Shown here in pieces: positions 21,904 to 30,016 of a DNA stretch of 64,000 bases (positions within the stretch are counted from its first letter, which is position 1; each line of letters starts with the position of its first letter). The DNA is from Halosimplex pelagicum (lineage in GTDB: Archaea > Halobacteriota > Halobacteria > Halobacteriales > Haloarculaceae). Below the pieces are notes generated by a model that had not been told where the DNA came from, did no database searches, and was given only the letters and a program-made list of their open reading frames with translations. The DNA is taken from NCBI RefSeq assembly GCF_013415905.1, contig NZ_CP058909.1, forward strand, positions 4,402,001-4,466,000. The letters run 5' to 3'. The translations under genes and the position numbers were made by a program.

Positions 21904-22736
21904 GGCGTCGCGGTCCCGTTGACCGACCGGAGGGTGAACCCGATGTCGAAGGTGACCGAGTCGCTCTGCACTTCGTTGCCCGTCCCGGCCGGGAGCCGCC
22001 ACTCCACGACGATCGTCACGTCTTCTCCGGCGGCGAGGCCGTCCCCGATCGTCCGGTTACCGGCCTCGAGGCTCCCGATCGGGACGAACCCCTCGTCCCC
22101 GTAGACCGCGGCCGTCTCGCCGCCCGGGTACTCCGCGGAGACGCGGACGACCAGGTGCTCGTCGAGTTCCCCCTCCTCGGGCGAGTCGTCGACCGGTGAC
22201 TCCGGCGGGAGGAGCCCGTTCTCGTCGCTCTCGACATCGAATCCGGTAACGCTGAGTTCTCCCCTCGCGGTGCCGGTGTTTCGGAGTCGCAGACGGGAGA
22301 CCCCTTCTTCACCGGGGACGACGCCGTCGGCGCGGAGTAGCGTCGCGTTCGCCACCGTCGCCAGCGAGACGTTCCCCGTGGCGTTCGGCGCGGGAGCCGG
22401 GGTCGCCGACGGAGTTCCCGGTCCCGGAGACCCGTCGGGGAAGCCGTCGAGGACGAACGTCCCCAGCCCGCCACCGACGAAGACGAGCAGTACCAACAGC
22501 AACAGCAGGAGGATTCGACGCCGCCGCGAACGGCCTTCATCCGGCGGAGGATCGTCGCTTGCACCACCCGTATCGGGCTCCGCTCCCGCCGGCTGGTCGC
22601 CGTCCGAGGCCGAGCCCGCCGGAGCCGAGTCCGCCGGAGCCGAGTCCTCCGGAGCGTTCTCCGGTCCCGGTTCCCCGGGCGTGCTCTCGGGCGACGACTC
22701 CATCGGGGGGTCGTCGGGTCCGTCAACCGGCGCCAT
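21897..22736 (-). CDS. Membrane-anchored TasA-like domain protein
   Basis: The protein has 279 residues. The first 60 are a disordered, acidic, Pro/Ala-rich region. A strong RRRR-flanked membrane helix (about residues 77-98, ILLLLLLVLLVFVGGG) comes next, then a Pro/Thr-rich stalk. The extracellular part contains LRLRNTGTARGELSV and ends with SDSVTFDIGFTLRSVNG, closely similar to the SDSVQIDLTFELNQN end of the TasA-like proteins across the convergent junction. It may be the cell-surface anchor or adaptor for those fibres; that is inference. ATG 22736 is chosen because the upstream frame is basic and Cys-containing. Confidence 0.65.
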   Translation of the reverse strand: MAPVDGPDDPPMESSPESTPGEPGPENAPEDSAPADSAPAGSASDGDQPAGAEPDTGGASDDPPPDEGRSRRRRILLLLLLVLLVFVGGGLGTFVLDGFPDGSPGPGTPSATPAPAPNATGNVSLATVANATLLRADGVVPGEEGVSRLRLRNTGTARGELSVTGFDVESDENGLLPPESPVDDSPEEGELDEHLVVRVSAEYPGGETAAVYGDEGFVPIGSLEAGNRTIGDGLAAGEDVTIVVEWRLPAGTGNEVQSDSVTFDIGFTLRSVNGTATPQ

Positions 22737-22908
22737 CGTCGTCACCCCCCGGCGAAGCGGCCGAGCCGCCGCTGATCCGGACGACGCGCTCGCCGGCTCG
22801 TACCGCACCCTGCATCGTTTCTGACACTCACCCGAACGTCGGGCCACCCGCCGTCGACCGTCGAGTCCGGACCCACCCGACCGAACGATCGTCGTTGCCC
22901 GAAGCGAT

Positions 22909-22941
22909 CTGATACTGATCAGGTGAACGCGGCTTAAATGA
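22909..22941 (-). promoter_or_regulatory. Palindrome beside a TATA-like box
   Basis: On the minus strand ATTTAAGCC (22940-22932) is a TATA-like box. About ten bases downstream is a CTGAT-(4)-ATCAG inverted repeat (22909-22922), the position of a repressor site. The only gene it can drive on this strand is the membrane-anchored TasA-like gene, with a leader near 170 bases. Confidence 0.3.
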
Positions 22942-22947
22942 ATTGCG

Positions 22948-24081
22948 TCACTCGAATCGGCCGAGGGCGTACCCCGAGATATCGAAGTCGGTCCCGCCGT
23001 CGAGCGCGAGGTCCGCCAGGATCTCGCCGAGGGCGGGCGCGAACTTGTAGCCCCGTCCCGACAGCCCGGCCGCGACCGCGACGCGCCCGTTCGCGAGGGT
23101 ATCGAGGACGAATCGCCCGTCGGGCGAATTGGTGACCAGCCCGGTCGAGAGCCGCAGCGTCGACCCGGCGGCGCCGGGGACGTACTCCTCGGCGAACGCG
23201 CGCAGCGGCCGCTCGTCGGCCTGGGTCGGCTCGGAGAGCGCGTCGGGCGCGGTCGGTCTGAAGTCCGCTCGCCCGAACTTCATCCCCGGCAGATCCGGGC
23301 CGGGCAGGCCGTAGAAGTTCTCGCCGTCGACGGTCGCGACGAACGGCGGCAGGCGGTCGTCCGCGAGGGCGGCCGACCGGTCGCCGCCCGGGGCGAACCA
23401 GGCGGTCGCGTGGCGACAGGGTTCGAGCAGGCCGTCGAGGGCGTCGACCGCCTGTGCCGCCCACGCGCCGGCGGTCACGACCAGCCGGTCGGCGCGGTAG
23501 GTGTCGCGGTCGGTGTCGACGCGGACGCCGCCGTCGACCGCCTCCCAGTCGACGACCCGCTCGCGCGCCCGGACGGTGGCGCCCGCGTCAAGCGCCGCGG
23601 CGACGTGCGCGACGACGCCGCGTTCCGACGCGACGACCGCGCCGTCGGGCTGGTAGAGCGCCTCGGCGTCGTCGGGGAAGGCGTAGCCGGGGAACCGTTC
23701 AGTGAGGTCGGCGCCCGACAGCGACTCGTGGTCGAGGCCGTGGCGCTCGCAGGCCCGTCGGCCGCTCGCGACGGGCTCGTCGCCGCCGACGGCGACCGCA
23801 AGCGATCCCGTCTCGGTCAGCAGGTCGCGACCGGTCTCGGCTTCGAGCGCGCGCCACGAGTCGTGGGCGCGGTCGGCCAGCGCCATCGTCGCCGGGTCCG
23901 CGTCGAGCAACCGCTGCAACAGCCGCGTCCGTCCGTGAGACGAGCCCCGGGCGTGGGGCACGTCGAAGCGTTCGAGACCGAGAACCGAGGCGCCGCGGCG
24001 GGCGAGGTGATACGTCGCCGCGCTCCCGACGCCACCGACTCCCAGGACGATCGCGTCGTATCGCCCGCCGCTCGGTGTCAT
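22948..24081 (-). CDS. Sarcosine oxidase/N-methyltryptophan oxidase-like flavoprotein
   Basis: A 377-residue FAD-dependent amine oxidase of the DAO family. The Rossmann motif AIVLGVGGVGSAATYHLARR lies near residue 10, followed by ERFDVPHARGSSHGRTRLLQ, typical of monomeric sarcosine oxidase and N-methyl-L-tryptophan oxidase. The C-terminal GRVAVAAGLSGRGYKFAPAL is the other family signature. In those enzymes FAD is bound covalently by a Cys before a TPD motif. Here the matching stretch is STGLVTNSPDGRFVLD, with Gly at the Cys position, so FAD is probably non-covalent. The substrate is unknown. ATG 24081 fits the family; ATG 24108 is also in frame. Confidence 0.85.
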   Translation of the reverse strand: MTPSGGRYDAIVLGVGGVGSAATYHLARRGASVLGLERFDVPHARGSSHGRTRLLQRLLDADPATMALADRAHDSWRALEAETGRDLLTETGSLAVAVGGDEPVASGRRACERHGLDHESLSGADLTERFPGYAFPDDAEALYQPDGAVVASERGVVAHVAAALDAGATVRARERVVDWEAVDGGVRVDTDRDTYRADRLVVTAGAWAAQAVDALDGLLEPCRHATAWFAPGGDRSAALADDRLPPFVATVDGENFYGLPGPDLPGMKFGRADFRPTAPDALSEPTQADERPLRAFAEEYVPGAAGSTLRLSTGLVTNSPDGRFVLDTLANGRVAVAAGLSGRGYKFAPALGEILADLALDGGTDFDISGYALGRFE

Positions 24082-24169
24082 GTCGACCTCTGAGGGGCCA
24101 TCCGGCAAAGCGATTACGTCATCCGGACGACGCCGCGCCGTCCGACCGGGGCCGTCGCGTCACCGGGTG

Positions 24170-24257
24170 GGGTCATCCGGCGGTCACTCGACGGGCATTC
24201 AACGACCACTCGGCGGTCACTCGACGATCACCTGGCGGCCACTCGACGGTCACTCGG
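24170..24257. repeat. Eight tandem 11-bp units
   Basis: Eight consecutive degenerate copies of an 11-base unit, consensus CGGTCACTCGA, start at 24170, 24181, 24192, 24203, 24214, 24225, 24236 and 24247. The first unit is the most diverged (GGGTCATCCGG). The last unit contains the stop codon of the acyl-CoA ligase gene (24250-24252), and the array fills the gap to the oxidase gene. A period of 11 bases is close to one helical turn, so copies face the same side of the DNA. Confidence 0.8.
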
Positions 24258-26241
24258 CGGCCACGGCGGCGCGCTCCTCGTAGATCCGCTCGATCGCGTC
24301 GTCGTGGACGTGGCGGATGTTCCGGCGCTTCTTCTTCATCGAGGGGGTCAGCAGGTCGTTCTCGGCGGTCCACTCCCGGGAGACGAGTTCGAAGGCCTTG
24401 ATCCGCTCGACGCGTTCGAGTTCGGCGTTGACCTCGTCGACGGCCTCGCCGACCCACTCACGGACGCGCTCGTCGCGACAGACCGCCTCGTCGTCGTCGG
24501 GCAGGTCGATCCCCTCGCGGTCGGCCCACCGGCGGACCGCCTCGAAGTTCGGGACGACGACCGCCCCGACGAACTTGCGGTCGTCGCCGACCACCATCAC
24601 CTGGTCGACGCGCTCGTTCGTCGCGAACCGGTCCTCGATCGGTTCCGGCGCGACGTTCTTCCCCGTCGAGAGGACGATCAGCTGTTTCAGCCGGTCCTTG
24701 TAGCGGAGGTACCCCTCGGGCGTGATCTCGACGATGTCGCCGGTCAGGAAGTAGCCGTCCTCGGTGAACGTCGCGTCGGTCTCCGCGGGCGCGTTCCAGT
24801 AGCCGTCGGTGACGTTCGGGCCCGTCACTTCGAGTTCGCCGACCGGCCCATCAGCCTCGGGGAACTGGTCGTCTCCGACCGCCGACTCGTCGAGGCGGGC
24901 GTCGACGTCGGTCACCGGCGGTCCCATCGTCCCCGGTCGGATCTCCTCGGTGGGGTTCACCGAGAGGACCGGCGCCGTCTCGGTCAGGCCGTACCCCTCG
25001 ACGACGGGGATCCCCATGCCGAGGAACATCTCCGCGAGCTCCCGGCTGAGGCTCCCGCCGCCGCTGACGAGGAACTCCACCTCGCCGCCCATGCGCTCGC
25101 GGACCGTCGAGTAGACCAGCCGGTCGGCGACTGCGCGCTTCGACCGGAGGGCGACGCCGGGGTCGTCGGCGCGGGCGTAGTCGCGGGCGACGCCGACGGC
25201 CCACTCGAAGATCCGCTCTTTGGCCGCCGAGTCGCTGGCCTGCTCGCGCATGTTGTCGAAAATGCGCTCGTAGACGCGGGGGACGCTCGCGCCCGTCGTC
25301 GGCGCGAGCAGTTGCAGGTCCTCCGGGAGCGTGTCCGGGCTCTCGGCGTACCCCACCGTCGCACCGGAGGCGAACATGAGGAAGTGGCCGGCCAGTCGTT
25401 CGAAGACGTGCGCGAGCGGGAGAAAGGAGATGGTCCGCGAGTCCTCGTCGAGGACCGGCGTCTCGCCCTTGTCGGGCCGGGGACCCATCCGCTTGCGACA
25501 CTGGTTGACGTTCGCGCGGAAGTTGCGGTGGGTGAGCCTGACCCCCTTCGGCCGGCCCGTCGTCCCCGAGGTGTAGATGATGCTCGCCAGGTCGTCGGGG
25601 TCGCGCTCGTCGATCCACTCCCGGTAGGCGTCGGCGTCGAAGGCCTCGTCGCCCCGGTCGTAGAGCTCCCCCATCGTCAGGGCGTCCTCGCGGTCGGCGG
25701 CCGGTCCGTCGGGAGCGACCTCGTCCATCACGACCGAGAAGGAGAGATCGAGGTCCTCGTCGACCTCGTGGACGCGTTCCAGCAGCGACTCGTCGCCGAC
25801 GACGACGCCCGTCGCCTCGGGGTCGTCGAGCAGGTACGTCACCTGTTTCGGCGAGGAGTCGGTGTAGACCGTGGTGACCGCGCCGCCGGCCGCGAGGGCC
25901 GCGAAGTCGGCCAGCGCCCACTCCATGCGGGTGTCCGCGAAGATGGCGACCCGGTCGCCCGCTTCCAGCCCGAGCTCCCGGAACCCGGCGGCCAGTCGGC
26001 GGACGATCGACCGCATCTCCTCGTAGGAGATGTCGGCGTACTCGCCGCCCGGCGCCTCCGGGATCACGTCGGGCGCGAGCGAGCGGTCGTAGACCCCGCC
26101 CTTGTATCGCTGGGCCGGCGCCGACCCGTACCGGTCGGCCGCCGCCTCGAACATCGACGCGAGCGTGTCAGTGCCGACGACCTCGTCGGTGTAGGACTGT
26201 TCCGCGGCCCACCACTGACCCGCGGGCTCCGGGGAATCCAT
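24250..26241 (-). CDS. Long-chain acyl-CoA synthetase (AMP-binding)
   Basis: The 663-residue protein is an adenylate-forming acyl-CoA ligase. The AMP-binding P-loop is SIIYTSGTTGRPKGVRLTH (about residues 222-240), the A4/A5 region GYGLTETAPVLSVNP is present, and YFLTGDIVEITPEGYLRYKDR gives the Asp and Arg of the A7-A8 hinge. The long PRVYERIFDNMREQA insertion and the ending DLLTPSMKKKRRNI are typical of long-chain fatty acyl-CoA synthetases (FadD15/ACSL type), not phenylacetate-CoA ligase. ATG 26241 sits about 29 bases after an AACATATATC box, so the mRNA is leaderless. It activates fatty acids with ATP and CoA for beta-oxidation or lipid turnover. Confidence 0.92.
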   Translation of the reverse strand: MDSPEPAGQWWAAEQSYTDEVVGTDTLASMFEAAADRYGSAPAQRYKGGVYDRSLAPDVIPEAPGGEYADISYEEMRSIVRRLAAGFRELGLEAGDRVAIFADTRMEWALADFAALAAGGAVTTVYTDSSPKQVTYLLDDPEATGVVVGDESLLERVHEVDEDLDLSFSVVMDEVAPDGPAADREDALTMGELYDRGDEAFDADAYREWIDERDPDDLASIIYTSGTTGRPKGVRLTHRNFRANVNQCRKRMGPRPDKGETPVLDEDSRTISFLPLAHVFERLAGHFLMFASGATVGYAESPDTLPEDLQLLAPTTGASVPRVYERIFDNMREQASDSAAKERIFEWAVGVARDYARADDPGVALRSKRAVADRLVYSTVRERMGGEVEFLVSGGGSLSRELAEMFLGMGIPVVEGYGLTETAPVLSVNPTEEIRPGTMGPPVTDVDARLDESAVGDDQFPEADGPVGELEVTGPNVTDGYWNAPAETDATFTEDGYFLTGDIVEITPEGYLRYKDRLKQLIVLSTGKNVAPEPIEDRFATNERVDQVMVVGDDRKFVGAVVVPNFEAVRRWADREGIDLPDDDEAVCRDERVREWVGEAVDEVNAELERVERIKAFELVSREWTAENDLLTPSMKKKRRNIRHVHDDAIERIYEERAAVAAE

Positions 26242-26263
26242 GGCCACCCATAGGATCCGGTGT

Positions 26264-26275
26264 GTGATATATGTT
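26264..26275 (-). promoter_or_regulatory. TATA box of the acyl-CoA synthetase gene
   Basis: On the minus strand AACATATATCAC lies 23-34 bases before the ATG at 26241, in a GC-rich setting. This is strong support for a leaderless transcript and for that start codon. Confidence 0.65.
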
Positions 26276-26480
26276 ATCGAACGTGTGGTCGGCGCTCGGT
26301 CGTTGAACGTGACGAAAACGGAGAAGCGGTTGTCAGAAGCCCGCCGCGGCGGCGCGGCGCCGGCCACTCCACGTCGATGGTGGTCGCGTCGTCGCCGTGG
26401 TCGGCGAGCGGGCCGACCGAATCGATATAGCGATCAGTGGTTTACGCCGTCCGCGGCCGCCGCGGAGTCGAACCGACGAC

Positions 26481-27119
26481 TCAACCGAATATCCCGCCGA
26501 ACAGCGCCGCTTCGGCCCGGTGGACGCGTTCGAGGAAGGCGGACTTGCTGATCCCGAGGTCGGCGGCCACGTCGGCGGCGGTGGCCTCCCGCGGGACGGC
26601 GAAGTAGCCGCGTTCGAGGGCGGCCTCGACGGCTTCGACCTGTGCCGGCGTGAGGTTCCAGTGGGCGGCAACGCCCTCCTCGCCCTCGGCGGCGAGCGGC
26701 GAGGCCCGTTCGACGGTGACGCCGACGCGCTCGTCGGCGGCGTCGATGACGCCCTGCAACACCTCCCGACCGACGACGGCGCCGCGATGGTACTCCTCGC
26801 CCGCCCGGTAGCGCAGCGACTCCGCGAGAAAACCCGCGTCCGTCAGTTCGTGGACGACGCAGGGGGCCTTCGAGAGACAGCGATAGGTCTCGCGGTCGCC
26901 TGCCCGCGCGACGTGGAGGTACCGGACCCGGTCGTCGCCGTCGAGCGCCGCCGCGACGCCGGTGTCCGCCGCGCCGCTCGCCCGGACGAGCGCGTTCCCG
27001 TCGGTCCGCAACTGCGGAGGGTCGGCGTCGACGGTCGCGTCGGCCGTCACCGAGGCGCGCGCGAGCGGGCAGTCGTCGCCCGTCACGCGGAACTCGACGA
27101 CCAGACACTCGTCGATCAT
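26481..27119 (-). CDS. Bacterio-opsin activator-type HTH regulator
   Basis: The 212-residue protein has the layout of Bat-like haloarchaeal regulators: an N-terminal ligand-sensing domain of about 150 residues and a C-terminal HTH_10 domain. The latter reads NLTPAQVEAVEAALERGYFA followed by EATAADVAADLGISKSAFLE and the second helix-turn-helix RVHRAEAALFGGIFG. The sensing part contains CPLARASVTAD and RCLSKAPCVVHELTDAGF. It is divergent from paaA with 84 bases between the two starts, so it is a good candidate regulator of the paa genes. Overlapping frames in the same stretch are rejected as shadows. Confidence 0.85.
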   Translation of the reverse strand: MIDECLVVEFRVTGDDCPLARASVTADATVDADPPQLRTDGNALVRASGAADTGVAAALDGDDRVRYLHVARAGDRETYRCLSKAPCVVHELTDAGFLAESLRYRAGEEYHRGAVVGREVLQGVIDAADERVGVTVERASPLAAEGEEGVAAHWNLTPAQVEAVEAALERGYFAVPREATAADVAADLGISKSAFLERVHRAEAALFGGIFG

Positions 27120-27142
27120 CCGTGTGTGGTACTCTCTCCCAA

Positions 27143-27151
27143 CGTAAAAAC
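27143..27151 (+). promoter_or_regulatory. TATA-like box before paaA
   Basis: CGTAAAAAC is the only A/T-rich box between the divergent regulator and paaA. With start about 27 bases downstream (near 27175), the ATG at 27159 would be outside the mRNA, which favours the ATG at 27204. Confidence 0.45.
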
Positions 27152-27203
27152 CCGCGACATGAACGGGTCAACACGTACCCGGGCCGGGATCGTAGCCGAC
27201 GAC

Positions 27204-28154
27204 ATGGACATCGACGAGGTGAAAGCGCGGGCCGGACCCAGGGAGTTCGGCCCGAGCGACGACGTGCCCGAGGCGTACCGAGAGGCCGCGACGCGGATGC
27301 TGCAGTTCCACGCCAACAGCGAGATCATGGGCGCCTACCTGGAGAAGCCGTTCGTCCGGCAGTCGCCGAGTATCGACCGGAAACTGGCGTTCAGCGCGAA
27401 GGTCCAGGACGAGATCGGCCACGGACAGCTGCTGTACCGGGCCGCGGAGGCGCTCGGGGTCAAGACCCGCGAGGAGATGCTCGACGAACTGGCCCGCGGC
27501 GAGGGGAAGTTCCTCAACTGCTTCCACTACGAGATGGAAGAGTGGGCGGAGACGCCGATGATCGCCTTCTTCGTCGACGGCGCCGCGATGAAGCGCCAGG
27601 CCACGCTCAAGCGGTCGAGCTGGGCGCCCTACGCCCACGCGATGGACAAGATCTGCTTCGAGGAGGGGTTTCACGTCAAGCACGGCGAGGACATCATGCG
27701 CGAACTCGCCGGGGGGTCGAAGGCCGAACAACGGCGGCTGCAGGACGCCTTCGAGACGTGGTGGCCGCGCATCCTGCAGTTCTTCGGGCCGACCGACGAC
27801 GAGAGCACGCATCACGACTTCGCCGCCGACGTGGGGCTGAAGACGGCGACCAACGACGAGTTGCGCACCCAGTTCCTCGACGCCTACGTCCCGAAGGCCC
27901 GCAAGTACGGGCTGGAAATCCCCGACGAGCCCCGGATCCGGTATCACGAAGACGAGGACCGCTACGAGGTCGTCGAGGACGACCTCGACTGGGAGGAGTT
28001 CTTCGCCATCGCGAACAACGAGTACCCCGAGGGGCGCGAGCGAATCGACGGCCGGGCGAACGCGCGCGAAGCGGTCTCGTGGGTGCGCGACGCGCTTGAG
28101 TCGGGCGACCGCGCGGGGTCGGACGAGGGCGTCGTCGCCGCCGGTGGTGACTGA
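27204..28154 (+). CDS. paaA: 1,2-phenylacetyl-CoA epoxidase, subunit PaaA
   Basis: The 316-residue protein is the catalytic di-iron subunit of the phenylacetyl-CoA epoxidase. Ferritin-like helices carry the iron ligands: a Glu in FHANSEIMGAYLEKPF, the E-x2-H of VQDEIGHGQLLYRAAE (residues 70 and 73), a Glu in NCFHYEMEEWAE and the E-x2-H of CFEEGFHVKHGEDI. The enzyme epoxidises the ring of phenylacetyl-CoA with O2. I choose ATG 27204 (MDIDEVKARAGPREFG) because of the promoter position and family start; ATG 27159 would add 15 residues. It leads the paaABCD operon, and paaB follows after two bases. Confidence 0.93.
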   Translation: MDIDEVKARAGPREFGPSDDVPEAYREAATRMLQFHANSEIMGAYLEKPFVRQSPSIDRKLAFSAKVQDEIGHGQLLYRAAEALGVKTREEMLDELARGEGKFLNCFHYEMEEWAETPMIAFFVDGAAMKRQATLKRSSWAPYAHAMDKICFEEGFHVKHGEDIMRELAGGSKAEQRRLQDAFETWWPRILQFFGPTDDESTHHDFAADVGLKTATNDELRTQFLDAYVPKARKYGLEIPDEPRIRYHEDEDRYEVVEDDLDWEEFFAIANNEYPEGRERIDGRANAREAVSWVRDALESGDRAGSDEGVVAAGGD

Positions 28155-28156
28155 CC

Positions 28157-28474
28157 GTGCGCTGGGAAGTGTTCCGCCAGGAGTCGCGCGGCGACTACCA
28201 CCGCCACTGCGGGGACGTACACGCCCCCGACCGGGATCTGGCGGCGCTGTTCGCGCAGATCCAGCACGGGCGCCGGATGACGACCGAGAGCCTCTGGGTC
28301 GTCCCGAGCGACGAGGTCACCGAGGTCGACGCCGACGACGCCGCCTTCGGCGGCCGGACCGACAAGGCCTACCGCTGGGCGACGAGTTACAACGTCGACG
28401 CGACGTTCGCCGAGGAGGTCGCCGACTCGGAACGCGAGCAGGCCGCGGCGGAACGGTCCGGAGGGGGCGACTGA
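28157..28474 (+). CDS. paaB: 1,2-phenylacetyl-CoA epoxidase, subunit PaaB
   Basis: A 105-residue protein with the PaaB hallmarks: WEVFRQESRGDYHRHCGDVH at the N-terminus, APDRDLAALFAQIQHGRR and SLWVVPSDEVTEVD. PaaB is a small structural subunit that bridges PaaA-PaaC heterodimers and is needed for activity. It starts with GTG at 28157, two bases after the paaA stop, and its stop overlaps the paaC start (TGATG). Confidence 0.92.
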   Translation: MRWEVFRQESRGDYHRHCGDVHAPDRDLAALFAQIQHGRRMTTESLWVVPSDEVTEVDADDAAFGGRTDKAYRWATSYNVDATFAEEVADSEREQAAAERSGGGD

Positions 28475-29307
28475 TGGCCGACCTGCGACCGCTCGCCGAC
28501 CTCGACGGGGCGGAGCGGGCGGCCGCCGAGGCGCTGCTCCGGCGGCTGGCCGACGACGAGTTCGTCCTCGCCGAGCGCTACGCGGAGTGGCAGGTCGTCG
28601 CGCCCACGCTGGAGTCCGATCTCGCCGTCTCGAACGTCGCGCAGGACGAACTCGGGCACGCGCGCGTGTGGTTCGACGCGCTCGGCGAACTGGGGTACAC
28701 CGAACAGGAACTCGTCTGGGAGCGCGACCCCGGTGACTTCCGGCACGGCACGCTCGTCGAGTTGCCCTTCGCCGAGGGCGACTGGGCGGACGCGGTCGTC
28801 AGAGGCTACCTCTACGACGTGGGCGAGGACCTGCGTCTCGACGCGGTCGCCGAGTCGGGCGTCCGCGAACTCGTCGAACCGGTCGAGAAGATCCGCGGCG
28901 AGGAGTCCTACCACCTCGACCACGCCCAGACGTGGATCGAGCGGCTCTGCGCCGACGAGGACGGTCGGGAACGCGTGCAGGCGGCGACCGACCGACTCGT
29001 TCCCCACGCGCTGACGCTGTGGGAGCCGGGCGAGCGCGCGGCGGCGATCCGCGAGCACGGCCTCCGGGGGCAGTCGCTGGCGGCGATGCGCCGGCAGTGG
29101 CTCGATACGGTCGGGTCGTTTCTGGAGGGCCACGGCGTGACCGTCCCGCTCGACCCCGGCGACGACCCCGCCGAACTGCTCCCCGACGCCGTCGGCCGGG
29201 ACGGAATCCACACCGACCACTGGCCGCGACTCCACGACGAACTGACCGAGACCTACCGGGAACTCGGGCGCGACGACGTGCGCCGGCTCCGGGGTGAGAG
29301 CGCGTGA
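28474..29307 (+). CDS. paaC: 1,2-phenylacetyl-CoA epoxidase, subunit PaaC
   Basis: The 277-residue protein is the second ferritin-like subunit of the epoxidase. VAPTLESDLAVSNVAQDELGHARVWF and KIRGEESYHLDHAQTW resemble the di-iron motifs of PaaA, but in this family the site is not the main catalytic centre. PaaC forms a heterodimer with PaaA and stabilises it. The ATG overlaps the paaB stop by one base, and the 3' end overlaps paaD by four bases (GTGA), so all are translated from one mRNA. Confidence 0.92.
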   Translation: MADLRPLADLDGAERAAAEALLRRLADDEFVLAERYAEWQVVAPTLESDLAVSNVAQDELGHARVWFDALGELGYTEQELVWERDPGDFRHGTLVELPFAEGDWADAVVRGYLYDVGEDLRLDAVAESGVRELVEPVEKIRGEESYHLDHAQTWIERLCADEDGRERVQAATDRLVPHALTLWEPGERAAAIREHGLRGQSLAAMRRQWLDTVGSFLEGHGVTVPLDPGDDPAELLPDAVGRDGIHTDHWPRLHDELTETYRELGRDDVRRLRGESA

Positions 29308-29762
29308 ACGGGCCGTATCTCGGCAGTGACAGCGACCGAGGGACCGACGACGACGCGGCGGACCCGGACCCGACGGCGTGCGCGTACACCACATACCGCG
29401 ATACGAAATCCGGGAGTGAGCGGGAACTGCCCGCGACGGGAGCGGACGCGACAGGCGCCGAGGCGCGGGTCTGGACGGCGCTGCGCGAGGTCGAGGACCC
29501 GGAGATGCCGGTGAGCGTCGTGGATCTGGGGCTTATCTACGGCGTGGCCGTCGACGACGGCGCGGCGACGGTCGAGATGACGCTCACCTACACCGGCTGT
29601 CCGGCGCGAGCGATGCTCACCGACGATATCGAGCGGGCGGCCGAGAGCGCCGACGGCGTCGACCGCGCGGACGTGCGGCTGGTGTGGTCGCCCGAGTGGA
29701 CGCTGGAGATGGTCACCGAGGACGGGAAGGCGGCGCTCCGGGAGTTCGGGGTGAGCGTCTGA
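29304..29762 (+). CDS. paaD: PaaD-like DUF59/MIP18 protein, without zinc ribbon
   Basis: A 152-residue protein. Residues 1-55 are a disordered acidic extension. From about 56 it is a DUF59 (MIP18/SufT-like) domain, with REVEDPEMPVSVVDLGLIYG and MTLTYTGCPARAMLTDDIE, including the conserved Cys of the TGCP motif. PaaD is thought to help insert the Fe or Fe-S centres of the epoxidase system. Bacterial PaaD has a C-terminal zinc ribbon, and here that part is a separate downstream gene. GTG start at 29304, overlapping the paaC stop; the stop overlaps the next start (TGATG). Confidence 0.88.
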   Translation: MNGPYLGSDSDRGTDDDAADPDPTACAYTTYRDTKSGSERELPATGADATGAEARVWTALREVEDPEMPVSVVDLGLIYGVAVDDGAATVEMTLTYTGCPARAMLTDDIERAAESADGVDRADVRLVWSPEWTLEMVTEDGKAALREFGVSV

Positions 29763-29935
29763 TGCGGAATCGAACGGACCCGAGCGTCGACGCCGGTGGT
29801 GAGGACGCGGCGGTCGAGTGTCCCTACTGCGGGTCGACCGATACCGAACGCGAACATCCGAAGGGACCGTCGCTGTGCCGGTCGATGCACTACTGTCTCG
29901 CCTGCGAGGAACCCTTCGAGGCGCTGGCCGACTGA
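29762..29935 (+). CDS. Stand-alone PaaD zinc-ribbon protein
   Basis: A 57-residue protein with CPYCGSTDTEREHPKGPSLC and CLACEEPFEALAD. It has C-x2-C, one Cys and C-x2-C arranged as in the C-terminal zinc beta-ribbon of bacterial PaaD (which ends in C-x2-C-EPF-x2-FK). It follows paaD with an overlapping TGATG, so the bacterial PaaD protein is split into two translated units here. It probably acts with PaaD in maturing the epoxidase. The reductase gene paaE is not in the operon. Confidence 0.85.
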   Translation: MRNRTDPSVDAGGEDAAVECPYCGSTDTEREHPKGPSLCRSMHYCLACEEPFEALAD

Positions 29936-30016
29936 GCGGACGGGAGGGCGTCGGCCCGCTATCGATCGCTGAAATCGGAGTCGAAGACTCTTGTACGGCC
30001 GCGAAATACGCGACTC

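Noticed and set aside
26434-27174. Longer 246-codon minus frame over the Bat-type regulator
   Set aside because: Its product is Arg/Gly low-complexity; the 212-residue frame has a clear HTH_10 domain.
26397-27203. Upstream in-frame extension of paaA
   Set aside because: Not homologous to PaaA, crosses the divergent regulator gene and lies beyond the promoter.
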